A DNA stretch of 64,000 nucleotides, taken from positions 1-64,000 of the forward strand of contig NZ_VWRN01000027.1 of assembly GCF_008632125.1 (NCBI RefSeq), given 5' to 3'. The position numbers and the translations under genes are program-made. Source of the DNA: Cupriavidus cauae. Lineage in GTDB: Bacteria; Pseudomonadota; Gammaproteobacteria; Burkholderiales; Burkholderiaceae. Positions 28,639-36,341 of this stretch are shown piece by piece. The notes beneath the pieces were generated by a model, which saw only the letters and a list, made by a program, of their open reading frames with translations, was not told where the DNA came from and did not search any database. Numbering within the stretch: position 1 is the first letter of the stretch; each line of letters starts with the position of its first letter.

Positions 28639-29232
28639 CTACGACAGCTTCAGCAATTGCCGCGTCGCGGCCATCGCCAGCGCGAACGGCTTGCCGTCCT
28701 GCCGAAACTTCCCCAACAGCGTGGCGCCGAGCCACAGCTGGTACAGCGTCGTCGCCAGCCCATGCGGGTCGTCGATCTCCCGCAGCGAACCGTCGCGCAA
28801 CCCTGCCTCGATGCATGCCGCCAGCCGCTGGACGATCTGCCCGGTGCCGCGCTCCAGCGCGCCGCGCATCGCCTGCGACAGGTCGCAAACCTCGGCGCCG
28901 AGCTTGACCGCCAGGCACTTGCCCTCGGGATCCTCGGTACCCTGCGCGTTCTGCCACTCGGTCCAGTAACGCAACAGCCGCTGTCCGTGATCGCCCTGCC
29001 CGCGCACCAGCATCTGTTCGAGGTGGGCCAGATAGTCGGCGAAATACGATTCGAGCAGCGCCTCGCCGAACGCTTCCTTGGAGCCGAAATAGTGATAGAA
29101 CGACCCCTTCGGCACCCCCGCCGCCTGCAGGATCTCGTTCAGCCCCACCGCCGAGAAGCCCTTGCGGAGCATGATCGGCTTGGCCGTGTCGAGGATGTGC
29201 TGGCGGACGTCAGCGGTAGTGGTGGTTGCCAT
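28639..29232 (-). CDS. nemR: NemR-type TetR-family electrophile/oxidant sensor
   Basis: A 197-residue TetR repressor. The helix-turn-helix is at residues 26-48 (FSAVGLNEILQAAGVPKGSFYHYF). Cys106 and Cys116 lie in GKCLAVKLGAEVCDLS, and Lys175 in LLGKFRQDG. These positions coincide with Cys106, Cys116 and Lys175 of E. coli NemR, where Cys106 and Lys175 form the reversible redox switch; that comparison is from memory of the family. It has the same palindrome 22 bp upstream of its start and before the pfpI-xenA genes, so it probably represses both itself and them until quinones, glyoxals or bleach modify it. Confidence 0.88.
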   Translation of the reverse strand: MATTTTADVRQHILDTAKPIMLRKGFSAVGLNEILQAAGVPKGSFYHYFGSKEAFGEALLESYFADYLAHLEQMLVRGQGDHGQRLLRYWTEWQNAQGTEDPEGKCLAVKLGAEVCDLSQAMRGALERGTGQIVQRLAACIEAGLRDGSLREIDDPHGLATTLYQLWLGATLLGKFRQDGKPFALAMAATRQLLKLS

Positions 29233-29253
29233 GGGGTGGGATGATAGCAGAAT

Positions 29254-29268
29254 TAGACCGGTCGTCTA
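29254..29268. promoter_or_regulatory. NemR-type operator before nemR
   Basis: A second exact copy of TAGACCGGTCGTCTA, 22 bp upstream of the nemR start. It supports autoregulation. It also lies 110 bp upstream of the divergent DsbA-like gene, so an effect there is possible. Confidence 0.8.
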
Positions 29269-29377
29269 GTGTCTTAATACCCTCTCTCACAGGGGTCTGT
29301 GCAGGCGGCCCCGATCCCCGTTACCCTGTCCGCCCTTGCCTTGAAACCGGCTTCGCGCCGAGCAACCAGGATTCCCC

Positions 29378-30073
29378 ATGCCCCCAGCCTTGAAAATCGA
29401 CTTCGTCTCCGACATCGCCTGCCCCTGGTGCGCGATTGGCCTGTCCTCGCTGCAGCTGGCGCTGTCGCACCTCGGAGATGAGGTCGACGCCGAGGTCGTG
29501 CTGCACCCGTTCGAGCTGAACCCCGACATGGGGCCCGACGGCGAGGCCATCGTCGATTATCTCGGCAACAAGTACGGCCGCACGCCGGCCCAGATCGCCG
29601 AGACGCAGGCGATGATTCGCGAGCGCGGCGCCGATGTCGGCTTTTCGTTCGGTCCGCGCGAGCGCGTGTACAACACCTTCGACGCGCATCGGCTGTTGCA
29701 TTGGGCGCGGCTCGAAGGCCATCAGTTGCCGCTGAAGCTGGCGCTGCTGCGGGCCTATCACGGCGAGGGCAAGGATCCGAGCGACCATGACGTGCTGGTC
29801 GAGACGGCGCAGTCGGCCGGACTCGATGGTGCCGCGGCGCGGCGCGTGCTGGAAGGCGGCAACTATGCCGACGAGGTCCGCGCCGAGGAAAGGGAATACC
29901 AGTCGATGGGCATTCACTCGGTGCCGTCGATCATCTTCAATGGGCGCTATCTGGTCACCGGCGGACAACCGGCCGAAGCGTTCGAACGGGTGATCCGGCA
30001 GATCCTCGCCGAGGGCGCGGAAAGCGCCGTAGGTCCTGAAGGAACCAAAGGCGCTGAAGGCGCCAAAGGCTGA
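29378..30073 (+). CDS. DsbA-family (FrnE-like) oxidoreductase
   Basis: A 231-residue thioredoxin-fold protein with the active site CPWC (Cys15, Cys18), no signal peptide, and the conserved cis-Pro segment GIHSVPSIIFNGRYLVTGGQP near the C terminus. This is the cytoplasmic FrnE-like branch, linked to disulfide exchange and oxidative stress in Deinococcus. The tail ends in a Gly-Lys-Glu-Gly-Ala repeat (GTKGAEGAKG) encoded by short repeated DNA. The gene is divergent from nemR and convergent with the acetyltransferase gene. Confidence 0.9.
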   Translation: MPPALKIDFVSDIACPWCAIGLSSLQLALSHLGDEVDAEVVLHPFELNPDMGPDGEAIVDYLGNKYGRTPAQIAETQAMIRERGADVGFSFGPRERVYNTFDAHRLLHWARLEGHQLPLKLALLRAYHGEGKDPSDHDVLVETAQSAGLDGAAARRVLEGGNYADEVRAEEREYQSMGIHSVPSIIFNGRYLVTGGQPAEAFERVIRQILAEGAESAVGPEGTKGAEGAKG

Positions 30074-30091
30074 ACGCCGCGCCGCCGCGGC

Positions 30092-30721
30092 TCAGCGCAT
30101 CGCGAACCAGTCCTCCGGCAGCCACTCGTTGGTTTGCCGGGCCGGCGCCAGCGTCAGCATGGCCTCGTGCAGCAACGCGTCGCCGGGATGCAGCCGCACG
30201 GAGAAGCCGTGCTCGCGCAGGATCGCCAGCATGCGGCGGTTTTCGCTCAACACCTCGCCACGCAAGGCGCGCAGGCGCTGAGCCCGGGCGCCCTGCACCA
30301 GGGTCTGCACGAGCCGGCGTCCGATGCCGCGCCCCTGCCAGCGGTCGGTCACGACCAGGGCCAATTCGGCCACGCCGCCTTCCCCAGCCACGTATTCCCC
30401 ATTGGCGACGATGCGTTCTTCGGCGCCATCGCCCTCCCCCCGCGTGGTCAGCACCAGCGCGCAGCGGCTGCGGACGAACTGTGCGATGAACTCGTCGGAC
30501 ACCAGCCCGCCCGTCAGGAAGCGGTAGTAGCGGCTCTCGCGCGACAGCCCGTCGACGAAGGCACGCTGGCGGGCAAAGTCGTCCGGCCGCACCGCACGGG
30601 CCGTCAAGGTCTGCCCACCCTTGATGGTCCAGGTCTGCGGGAAGTCGCCGAACGCCAGGGGCTTGGCAAACAGGAAGGGAGCGATTTCGGCGGCACGCAA
30701 GACGGCGGGCATGAGTGGCAT
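30092..30721 (-). CDS. GNAT-family N-acetyltransferase
   Basis: A 209-residue protein with a GNAT domain. The acetyl-CoA pyrophosphate loop is DRWQGRGIGRRLVQTL at about residue 130, and the first part has RAVRPDDFARQRAFVDGLS. It resembles the acetyltransferase domain found in protein-acetylating Pat-like enzymes, standing alone here. Its substrate is unknown. It is divergent from the HxlR regulator gene, and one operator half-site lies 2 bp before its start codon, so that regulator probably controls it. Confidence 0.85.
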   Translation of the reverse strand: MPLMPAVLRAAEIAPFLFAKPLAFGDFPQTWTIKGGQTLTARAVRPDDFARQRAFVDGLSRESRYYRFLTGGLVSDEFIAQFVRSRCALVLTTRGEGDGAEERIVANGEYVAGEGGVAELALVVTDRWQGRGIGRRLVQTLVQGARAQRLRALRGEVLSENRRMLAILREHGFSVRLHPGDALLHEAMLTLAPARQTNEWLPEDWFAMR

Positions 30722-30722
30722 C

Positions 30723-30783
30723 CTGACTTCATTTGTCGTAGCCAGAGTATAGGCGGAAACCTGACTTTTGCAAATGAAGTCAG
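30723..30783. promoter_or_regulatory. HxlR-type operator with three half-sites
   Basis: CTGACTTCATTTG (30723-30735) and its exact reverse complement CAAATGAAGTCAG (30771-30783) flank the divergent promoter region. A third CTGACTT at 30761 makes the compact palindrome CTGACTT-N9-AAGTCAG (30761-30783). The layout suits a dimeric winged-helix regulator binding next to both starts. Confidence 0.7.
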
Positions 30784-30800
30784 CCTGCTATGCTTCGGTC

Positions 30801-31310
30801 ATGGAACTGACCCACGAAGACCTCCGCCATTGCTCGATCGCCGGCACGCTCTCGCTGATCGGCGAGAAGTGGTCGATCCTGATCCTGCGCGATGTGCTGA
30901 ACGGCGTCGGCCGCTTCGACGACCTGCTCGGCCGGCTCCAGTGTTCGCCGGCGGTACTGTCGGCCCGGCTGAAGACGCTGACCGAGGCCGGCCTGCTGCG
31001 CCGGGTCGGCTATCGCGAGCCCGGTGAGCGGGAGCGCTTCGCCTACCGGCCGACCCGCGCCGCGGTCGAACTGCTGCCGGTGCTGATCGGGCTGATGCAG
31101 TGGGGCGACCGTCATCTGAAGGATGGCTGCGGGCTGATGGAAGTGCGTTCGGTCAGCAGCGGGCTCAAGGTCCACGCCGCGTTGCTCGATGAGGCCGGCA
31201 ACGAGGTGCCGCCGAACCAGCTGAAGGTGGTGCGCGCACGTTATCCGGACGCGGATGCGGCGCCGGGCGATGCCGCCCGCTCCCAGCCATCGCCGTCCGA
31301 AGCCCGCTAG
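30801..31310 (+). CDS. HxlR-family redox-type regulator
   Basis: A 169-residue winged helix-turn-helix regulator of the HxlR family. It opens with DLRHCSIAGTLSLIGEKWSILILRD; Cys11 is at the position used for redox sensing in HypR-like members. The recognition region is RLQCSPAVLSARLKTLTEAGLL and the wing follows. A Ser/Ala/Pro-rich tail closes it. The start at 30801 is chosen because the family sequence begins there; the frame start at 30768 falls inside the operator. It probably controls itself and the divergent acetyltransferase gene. Confidence 0.88.
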   Translation: MELTHEDLRHCSIAGTLSLIGEKWSILILRDVLNGVGRFDDLLGRLQCSPAVLSARLKTLTEAGLLRRVGYREPGERERFAYRPTRAAVELLPVLIGLMQWGDRHLKDGCGLMEVRSVSSGLKVHAALLDEAGNEVPPNQLKVVRARYPDADAAPGDAARSQPSPSEAR

Positions 31311-31319
31311 CCCGACGGG

Positions 31320-31460
31320 CCCCGCCCTCTGGCCCTGGCCCTGGCCCTGGCCTTGGCGCTAGGCCCAGCCCTAGGCTTAGCCCTAGCCCCTAGCCCCTGG
31401 CCTTGGCTGGCCGTAGCCCTGCCCTACCCGGCCTTTGGCCCTGCCCCTGGTCCGAGCCGA
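31320..31460. repeat. Degenerate hexamer repeat (CCTGGC/CCCTAG)
   Basis: About 130 bp of imperfect six-base repeats (GGCCCT and relatives) follow the HxlR stop. They lie in the 520-bp spacer before the nitrate operon. Open frames across them are artefacts. The rest of the spacer, from 31560, holds the regulatory elements listed next. Confidence 0.75.
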
Positions 31461-31566
31461 CCCAGGCCAGCGACGTCACGAAGGCGACCGACGCCACCCG
31501 GCCCTCCAGCATCCCCGGCCCCTCCCACGCCGACCAGGCGGCCGCACCGCAGCCGCGCATTGCGCC

Positions 31567-31581
31567 GCACCATCGTCGTGC
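31567..31581. promoter_or_regulatory. Possible NtrC binding site
   Basis: GCACC-ATCGT-CGTGC resembles the NtrC consensus GCACC-N5-GGTGC with one mismatch. It lies about 100 bp upstream of the sigma-54 promoter, a normal distance for an activator that works through DNA looping. The match is short, so this is tentative. Confidence 0.4.
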
Positions 31582-31664
31582 CGCCCCGCCCCATCAGCGC
31601 GCATCGCGTGGCGTATGCCGCGCCGCGGCAGCGCCGTTTCTGCATCCCACAGCACAAAACCCCC

Positions 31665-31680
31665 TGGCATGCCGCTTGCT
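31665..31680 (+). promoter_or_regulatory. Sigma-54 promoter of the nitrate assimilation operon
   Basis: TGGCATGCCGCTTGCT has the -24 GG and -12 GC exactly ten bases apart and fits TGGCAY-N5-TTGCW. The transcript would start near 31691, leaving a leader of about 140 nt before the transporter gene. It implies control by nitrogen limitation through RpoN and NtrC. Confidence 0.8.
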
Positions 31681-31692
31681 GAATTGTGACGC

Positions 31693-31716
31693 GAGCGGAC
31701 CAACGGCGGCCCGCTC
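31693..31716 (+). ncRNA. ANTAR-type leader hairpin P1
   Basis: GAGCGGACC (31693-31701), hexaloop AACGGC (31702-31707) and GGCCCGCTC (31708-31716) form a nine-position stem with one A-C mismatch. The loop has A at position 1 and G at position 4, the pattern known for RNA targets of ANTAR proteins. It begins right at the predicted 5' end of the transcript. Confidence 0.7.
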
Positions 31717-31729
31717 CAGACACACAGCG

Positions 31730-31753
31730 CGTCGGCGGTTTTTACCGCCGACG
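31730..31753 (+). other. Spacer hairpin between P1 and P2
   Basis: CGTCGGCGGT and ACCGCCGACG pair perfectly around TTTT. It has no A1/G4 hexaloop and no U-tract after it, so it is neither an ANTAR site nor a terminator. It may bring P1 and P2 close together in the folded leader. Confidence 0.65.
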
Positions 31754-31754
31754 T

Positions 31755-31774
31755 CAGGACAACGGCGTCCCCTG
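31755..31774 (+). ncRNA. ANTAR-type leader hairpin P2
   Basis: CAGGAC (31755-31760), the same hexaloop AACGGC (31761-31766), then GTCC and CTG (31767-31774, one bulged C) form a second hairpin. Its 3' arm shares bases with the left arm of the terminator, so P2 and the terminator cannot form together. This is the expected geometry for antitermination by an ANTAR protein such as NasR or NasT. Confidence 0.7.
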
Positions 31775-31819
31775 AACCGATCGCATTACCGCCTCGGCTC
31801 TCGGGACGCCTTTTGTTTT
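31764..31819 (+). terminator. Leader attenuator before the nitrate operon
   Basis: GGCGTCCC (31764-31771) and GGGACGCC (31803-31810) form a perfect 8-bp stem followed by TTTTGTTTT. It stands between the sigma-54 promoter and the first gene, so it must be read through for expression. P2 competes with its left arm. Confidence 0.75.
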
Positions 31820-31831
31820 CTTGGAGCCAGC

Positions 31832-33184
31832 ATGGCAGCGACCCCCAGCCCGGATGCAAGCCTGAATTCCAGCGCGCAAGGCAAAGCGACCCGCATCGCG
31901 CTGTTCACCTTCCGCACGCCACAGATGCGCGCCTTCCATATGACGTGGATGGCGTTCTTCATCTGCTTCTTCGCCTGGTTCGCCTGCGCGCCGCTGATGC
32001 CGATGCTGCGCGGCGAGTTCGGCCTGACGCCCGATCAGGTCGCCAACATCAATATCGCGGCCGTCGCGGTGACGATCCTGGTGCGGCTGATCATCGGTCC
32101 GCTGTGCGACCGCTATGGCCCGCGCAAGGCCTATACCGGCCTGCTGGTGCTCGGCGCGATTCCGGTGCTGGGCGTGGCGATGGCGCAGACCTACGAGGCC
32201 TTCCTGTTCTTCCGGCTGCTGATCGGCGCGATCGGCGCGAGCTTCGTGATCACGCAGTACCACACCTCGGTGATGTTCGCGCCCAACGTGGTCGGCACCG
32301 CCAACGCCGCCTCGGCCGGCTGGGGCAATGCCGGCGGCGGCGCCGCGCAGGGCCTGATGCCGCTGCTGCTGGCCGGCGTGCTGATGCTCGGCGTCAGCGA
32401 GACGATGGGCTGGCGCGTGGCGCTGCTGGTGCCCGGCGTCGCGATGCTGCTGATGGCCGCGCTGTACTGGCGCTTCACGCAGGACTGCCCGCAGGGCAAC
32501 TACGCCGAGCTGCGCGCGCAGGGCATTGCCATCGATGGCGGCAAGAAGGGCGGCTGGGCCAGCTTCGTCGCCGCCAGCGCCAACTACCGCGTGTGGCTGC
32601 TGTTCGTGACCTACGGCGCCTGCTTCGGCGTCGAGATCTTCATCCACAACGTCGCCGCGATGTACTTCGTCGACAAGTTCGAGCTGTCGCTGAAGGCCGC
32701 GGGCCTGGCCGCCGCAAGCTTCGGCTTGCTGGCGCTGTTCGCCCGCGCGCTGGGCGGCTGGGCCTCGGACAAGGTCGCGCGCACCCATGGCTTGAGCGCC
32801 CGCACCACGCTGCTGTTCGTGCTGATGCTCGGCGAGGGCCTGGGCCTGCTGTGGTTCTCGCAATCGAATTCGGTCGCGCTGGCGGTGATCGCGATGCTGG
32901 CCTTTGGTCTCTTCACCCATATGGCATGCGGCGCCACCTATGCGCTGGTGCCCTTCATCGATCGCAAGGCGCTGGGCGGCGTGTCCGGAATCATCGGCGC
33001 GGGCGGCAACGTCGGCGCGGTGGCCGCCGGCCTGCTGATGAAGAGCCTGGGCAGCCTGCAGCAAACGCTGATGGTGCTCGGCGTGCTGGTCGTGCTGTCG
33101 GCGCTGTGCGCGGTGGCGGTGCGCTTCTCGGCCGAGCACAAGGCCCGTGAGCAGGCGCTGCTGGAAAGCGCGCTCGCCAGCTAG
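31832..33184 (+). CDS. Nitrate/nitrite transporter (NarK/NasA type, MFS)
   Basis: A 450-residue permease of the nitrate-nitrite porter family with twelve predicted helices. The family glycine signatures are present: AGWGNAGGGAAQGLMPLL in the first half and GGVSGIIGAGGNVGAVAAGLL in the second. It opens the operon and brings nitrate into the cell for the reductases that follow. The start at 31832 is preceded by GGAG and follows the leader attenuator; the long frame upstream to 31403 runs through repeats and regulatory hairpins and is not coding. Confidence 0.93.
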   Translation: MAATPSPDASLNSSAQGKATRIALFTFRTPQMRAFHMTWMAFFICFFAWFACAPLMPMLRGEFGLTPDQVANINIAAVAVTILVRLIIGPLCDRYGPRKAYTGLLVLGAIPVLGVAMAQTYEAFLFFRLLIGAIGASFVITQYHTSVMFAPNVVGTANAASAGWGNAGGGAAQGLMPLLLAGVLMLGVSETMGWRVALLVPGVAMLLMAALYWRFTQDCPQGNYAELRAQGIAIDGGKKGGWASFVAASANYRVWLLFVTYGACFGVEIFIHNVAAMYFVDKFELSLKAAGLAAASFGLLALFARALGGWASDKVARTHGLSARTTLLFVLMLGEGLGLLWFSQSNSVALAVIAMLAFGLFTHMACGATYALVPFIDRKALGGVSGIIGAGGNVGAVAAGLLMKSLGSLQQTLMVLGVLVVLSALCAVAVRFSAEHKAREQALLESALAS

Positions 33185-33272
33185 CCGATCCCGCCCGCCC
33201 CACTGCCCGCGAGAACGGACCGGAACGCAAGAACAGATGCCCACGCAGGCGCCCACGAACAAGGAACGCATC

Positions 33273-35879
33273 ATGAAGCTCGTCATCATCGGCCACGGCA
33301 TGGTCGGCCACAAACTGCTCGAATGCCTGGCGCAGGCGCGCGACGAAGGCGGCCCCAACCTGCAGGTCACCGTGCTGTGCGAGGAGCCGCGCCCGGCCTA
33401 TGACCGTGTGCACCTGTCCGAGTTCTTCGCGGGCAAGAGCGCCGAGGACCTGTCGCTGGTCGCGCCCGGCTTTTTCGACGAGACCGGCTTCGCGCTGCGG
33501 CTGAACGCGCGCGCCACGGCGATCGACCGCGCCGCGCGCACGGTCACCGTGTCGACCGGCGAGACGCTGCACTACGACAAGCTGGTGCTGGCGACCGGCT
33601 CCTATCCCTTCGTGCCGCCGGTGCCGGGCCGCGATCGCGCGGACTGCTTCGTCTACCGCACCATCGAGGACCTGGAAGCGATGCGCGAGTGCGGCGCCCG
33701 CTCGCGCACCGGCGTGGTGGTAGGCGGCGGCCTGCTTGGCCTCGAATGCGCCAAGGCGCTGCGCGACATGGGTCTGGAGGCCCACGTGGTCGAGTTCGCG
33801 CCGCGGCTGATGGCGGTGCAGGTCGACGACGGCGGCGGCCAGATGCTGCGGCGGAAGATCGCGGCGCTGGGCGTCACCGCGCATACCGGCAAGAACACCG
33901 TCGAGATCGTCGACGGCGACGACGGTACGCACCGGATGCGCTTTGCCGACGGCACGCATCTGGACACCGACATGATCGTGTTCTCGGCCGGCATCCGTCC
34001 GCGCGATGAACTGGCGCGCGCGGCGGGCCTGGCGATCGGCGAGCGCGGCGGCATCGTGATCGACGACCAGTGCCGCACCTCCGACCCGGACATCTTCGCG
34101 ATCGGCGAATGCGCGCTGTGGCAGGGCAAGATCTTCGGCCTGGTCGCGCCCGGCTACGACATGGCCCGCGTGACCGCGAGCCAGCTGCTCGGCGACGAGG
34201 CCGCCTTCACCGGCGCCGACATGAGCACCAAGCTCAAGCTGATGGGCGTAGACGTGGCGAGCCTCGGCGACCCGCACGGCCACACCCCCGGCGCGCGCGT
34301 CTACCAGTTCGCCGACGAGCGCAAGGAGGTCTACAAGAAGCTGGTGGTGTCCGAGTGCGGCACCTATCTGCTCGGCGGCGTGCTGGTCGGCGATGCGACG
34401 GAATACGGCACGCTGCTGCAGATGATGCTGAACCGCATCCCGCTGCCGGAATCGCCCGAATTCCTGATCCTGCCGCCCTCCGACGGCAAGGCCAGATCCG
34501 GCCTCGGGGTCGATGCACTGCCCGACGGCGCGCAGATCTGCTCCTGCAACAACGTCTCCAAGGCCCAGATCTGCGCCGCGGTCGGCGACGGCGCCACCAG
34601 CATCGGCGCGCTGAAGTCCTGCACCAAGGCCGGCACCGCGTGCGGCGGCTGCGTGCCGCTGGTCACGCAGCTGATGAAGGCCGAGATGAAGAAGCAGGGC
34701 CTGGCGGTCAACAACCACCTGTGCGAGCACTTCGCCTACTCGCGCCAGGAGCTGTATCACCTGGTCCGCGTCGGCGGCTTTCGCACCTTCGACGCGCTGC
34801 TGGCCGCGCACGGCAAGGGCCAGGGCTGCGACATCTGCAAGCCGACCGTCGCCAGCATCCTGGCCTCGTGCTGGAACGAATTCGTGCTCAAGCCCGAGCA
34901 CGCCAGCCTGCAGGACTCCAACGACTACTTCCTGGCCAATATCCAGAAGGACGGCACCTATTCGGTGGTGCCGCGCATGCCGGGCGGCGAGGTCACGCCC
35001 GACGGACTGATCGCGGTAGGCCGCGTCGCCAAGAAGTACGGCCTCTACACCAAGATCACCGGCGGCCAGCGCGTGGACCTGTTCGGCGCGCGCGTCGAGC
35101 AGCTGCCATTGATCTGGGAAGAGCTGATCGAAGCGGGATTCGAATCGGGCCACGCCTACGGCAAGTCGCTGCGCACCGTGAAGTCCTGCGTCGGCTCGAC
35201 CTGGTGCCGCTATGGCGTCGGCGATTCGGTGGGCCTGGCCATCGACCTGGAGAACCGCTACAAGGGCCTGCGCGCGCCGCACAAGATCAAGTTCGGCGTG
35301 TCCGGCTGCACGCGCGAATGCGCCGAGGCGCAGGGCAAGGACATCGGCGTGATCGCGACCGACAAGGGCTGGAACCTGTACGTCTGCGGCAACGGCGGCA
35401 TGAAGCCACGCCATGCCGAGCTGCTGGCCAGCGATCTGGATCGCGACACGCTGGTCCGCTACATCGACCGCGTGCTGATGTTCTACGTGCGCACCGCCGA
35501 CCGACTGCAGCGCACCAGCGTCTGGCGCGACAACCTCGAAGGCGGCCTCGACTACCTGAAGGCCGTCGTCGTCGACGACAGCCTCGGCATCGCGGCCGAG
35601 CTCGAGGCGCAGATGCAACTGGTGGTCGATACCTATGAGTGCGAATGGAAGAAGGCCGTCACCGATCCGCAGACGCGCCAGCGCTTCCACCATTTCGTCA
35701 ACAGCGAGCGAGGGGACGAGCATGTCGTGTTCGTGCAGGAGCGCGGCCAGATCCGTCCGGCCACGCCAGAGGAACGGAAGCTGCAACGCGGCGCTGGCGG
35801 CGGCATGCCGGCGCAGCGCCCGGTGGCGGTGCCGCTGGTCCGCATGGATCGGGTCGCCGAGGCGGACCCGGTAGCGTAA
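33273..35879 (+). CDS. nirB: Assimilatory nitrite reductase [NAD(P)H], large subunit
   Basis: An 868-residue siroheme enzyme that reduces nitrite to ammonium in the cytoplasm. Domains in order: FAD domain (IIGHGMVGHK), NAD(P)H domain (GVVVGGGLLGLECAKAL), a BFD-like [2Fe-2S] domain (CSCNNVSKAQICAAVGDG with CGGC), and nitrite reductase half-domains. The siroheme/[4Fe-4S] cysteines are C-x5-C in SCVGSTWCRYG and C-x3-C in GCTRECAEAQGKD. The start at 33273 has AAGGA upstream and gives MKLVIIGHG. It lies 88 bp after the transporter gene and acts with NirD. Confidence 0.96.
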   Translation: MKLVIIGHGMVGHKLLECLAQARDEGGPNLQVTVLCEEPRPAYDRVHLSEFFAGKSAEDLSLVAPGFFDETGFALRLNARATAIDRAARTVTVSTGETLHYDKLVLATGSYPFVPPVPGRDRADCFVYRTIEDLEAMRECGARSRTGVVVGGGLLGLECAKALRDMGLEAHVVEFAPRLMAVQVDDGGGQMLRRKIAALGVTAHTGKNTVEIVDGDDGTHRMRFADGTHLDTDMIVFSAGIRPRDELARAAGLAIGERGGIVIDDQCRTSDPDIFAIGECALWQGKIFGLVAPGYDMARVTASQLLGDEAAFTGADMSTKLKLMGVDVASLGDPHGHTPGARVYQFADERKEVYKKLVVSECGTYLLGGVLVGDATEYGTLLQMMLNRIPLPESPEFLILPPSDGKARSGLGVDALPDGAQICSCNNVSKAQICAAVGDGATSIGALKSCTKAGTACGGCVPLVTQLMKAEMKKQGLAVNNHLCEHFAYSRQELYHLVRVGGFRTFDALLAAHGKGQGCDICKPTVASILASCWNEFVLKPEHASLQDSNDYFLANIQKDGTYSVVPRMPGGEVTPDGLIAVGRVAKKYGLYTKITGGQRVDLFGARVEQLPLIWEELIEAGFESGHAYGKSLRTVKSCVGSTWCRYGVGDSVGLAIDLENRYKGLRAPHKIKFGVSGCTRECAEAQGKDIGVIATDKGWNLYVCGNGGMKPRHAELLASDLDRDTLVRYIDRVLMFYVRTADRLQRTSVWRDNLEGGLDYLKAVVVDDSLGIAAELEAQMQLVVDTYECEWKKAVTDPQTRQRFHHFVNSERGDEHVVFVQERGQIRPATPEERKLQRGAGGGMPAQRPVAVPLVRMDRVAEADPVA

Positions 35880-35920
35880 CCGGACCCTTTCGCCAGCCGA
35901 ACGACACCAGCCACGTCAGC

Positions 35921-35956
35921 CGCCACATCTGTCGCCACATCTGTCGCCACATCAGC
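35921..35956. repeat. 12-bp tandem repeat before nirD
   Basis: Three copies of CGCCACATCTGT, the last diverged, fill the short gap between nirB and nirD. Confidence 0.7.
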
Positions 35957-35987
35957 CGCCATGCCCTACGCAGCCGAGGAAACCATC

Positions 35988-36341
35988 ATGAGCCAGTCTG
36001 CCACGCACGCTTCTTCCGAACAGTGGACCGCGGTCTGCGCGCTCCGCGACATCGTGCCGAACACCGGCGTCTGCGCACTGGTCGGGTATCAGCAGATCGC
36101 GGTGTTCCGCGTCGGCCCGGACAACCAGGTCTTCGCGATCGGCAACTACGATCCGAACGCCGATGCTTCGGTGCTGTCGCGTGGTCTGGTCGGCAACCTG
36201 GGCGACCGGCTGGTGGTGGCCTCGCCAATCTACAAGCAGCATTTCGACCTGCGCACCGGCGAATGCCTGGAGGCGCCGGAGCATTCGGTGCCCGCCTATC
36301 CGGCGCGCGTCTACGACGGCAAGGTATGGGTGGCGGCATGA
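35988..36341 (+). CDS. nirD: Nitrite reductase small subunit
   Basis: A 117-residue Rieske-fold subunit (WTAVCALRDIVPNTGVCALVG, then SPIYKQHFDLRTGECLEAPEHSVPAYPARV). It lacks the CxH cluster ligands of true Rieske proteins, as is normal for NirD. It supports NirB in NADH-dependent nitrite reduction. The start at 35988 follows GAGG and is preferred over 35961. Its stop overlaps the start of the next gene (ATGA), showing translational coupling. Confidence 0.93.
   Translation: MSQSATHASSEQWTAVCALRDIVPNTGVCALVGYQQIAVFRVGPDNQVFAIGNYDPNADASVLSRGLVGNLGDRLVVASPIYKQHFDLRTGECLEAPEHSVPAYPARVYDGKVWVAA

Noticed and set aside
31730-31753. Spacer hairpin as a terminator or a third ANTAR hairpin
   Set aside because: The U residues are in the loop and not after the stem, and the loop lacks the A1/G4 pattern.
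31403-31831. Long N-terminal extension of the nitrate transporter
   Set aside because: The frame runs through hexamer repeats, the sigma-54 promoter and the leader hairpins; the ATG at 31832 has a ribosome site and the family start.
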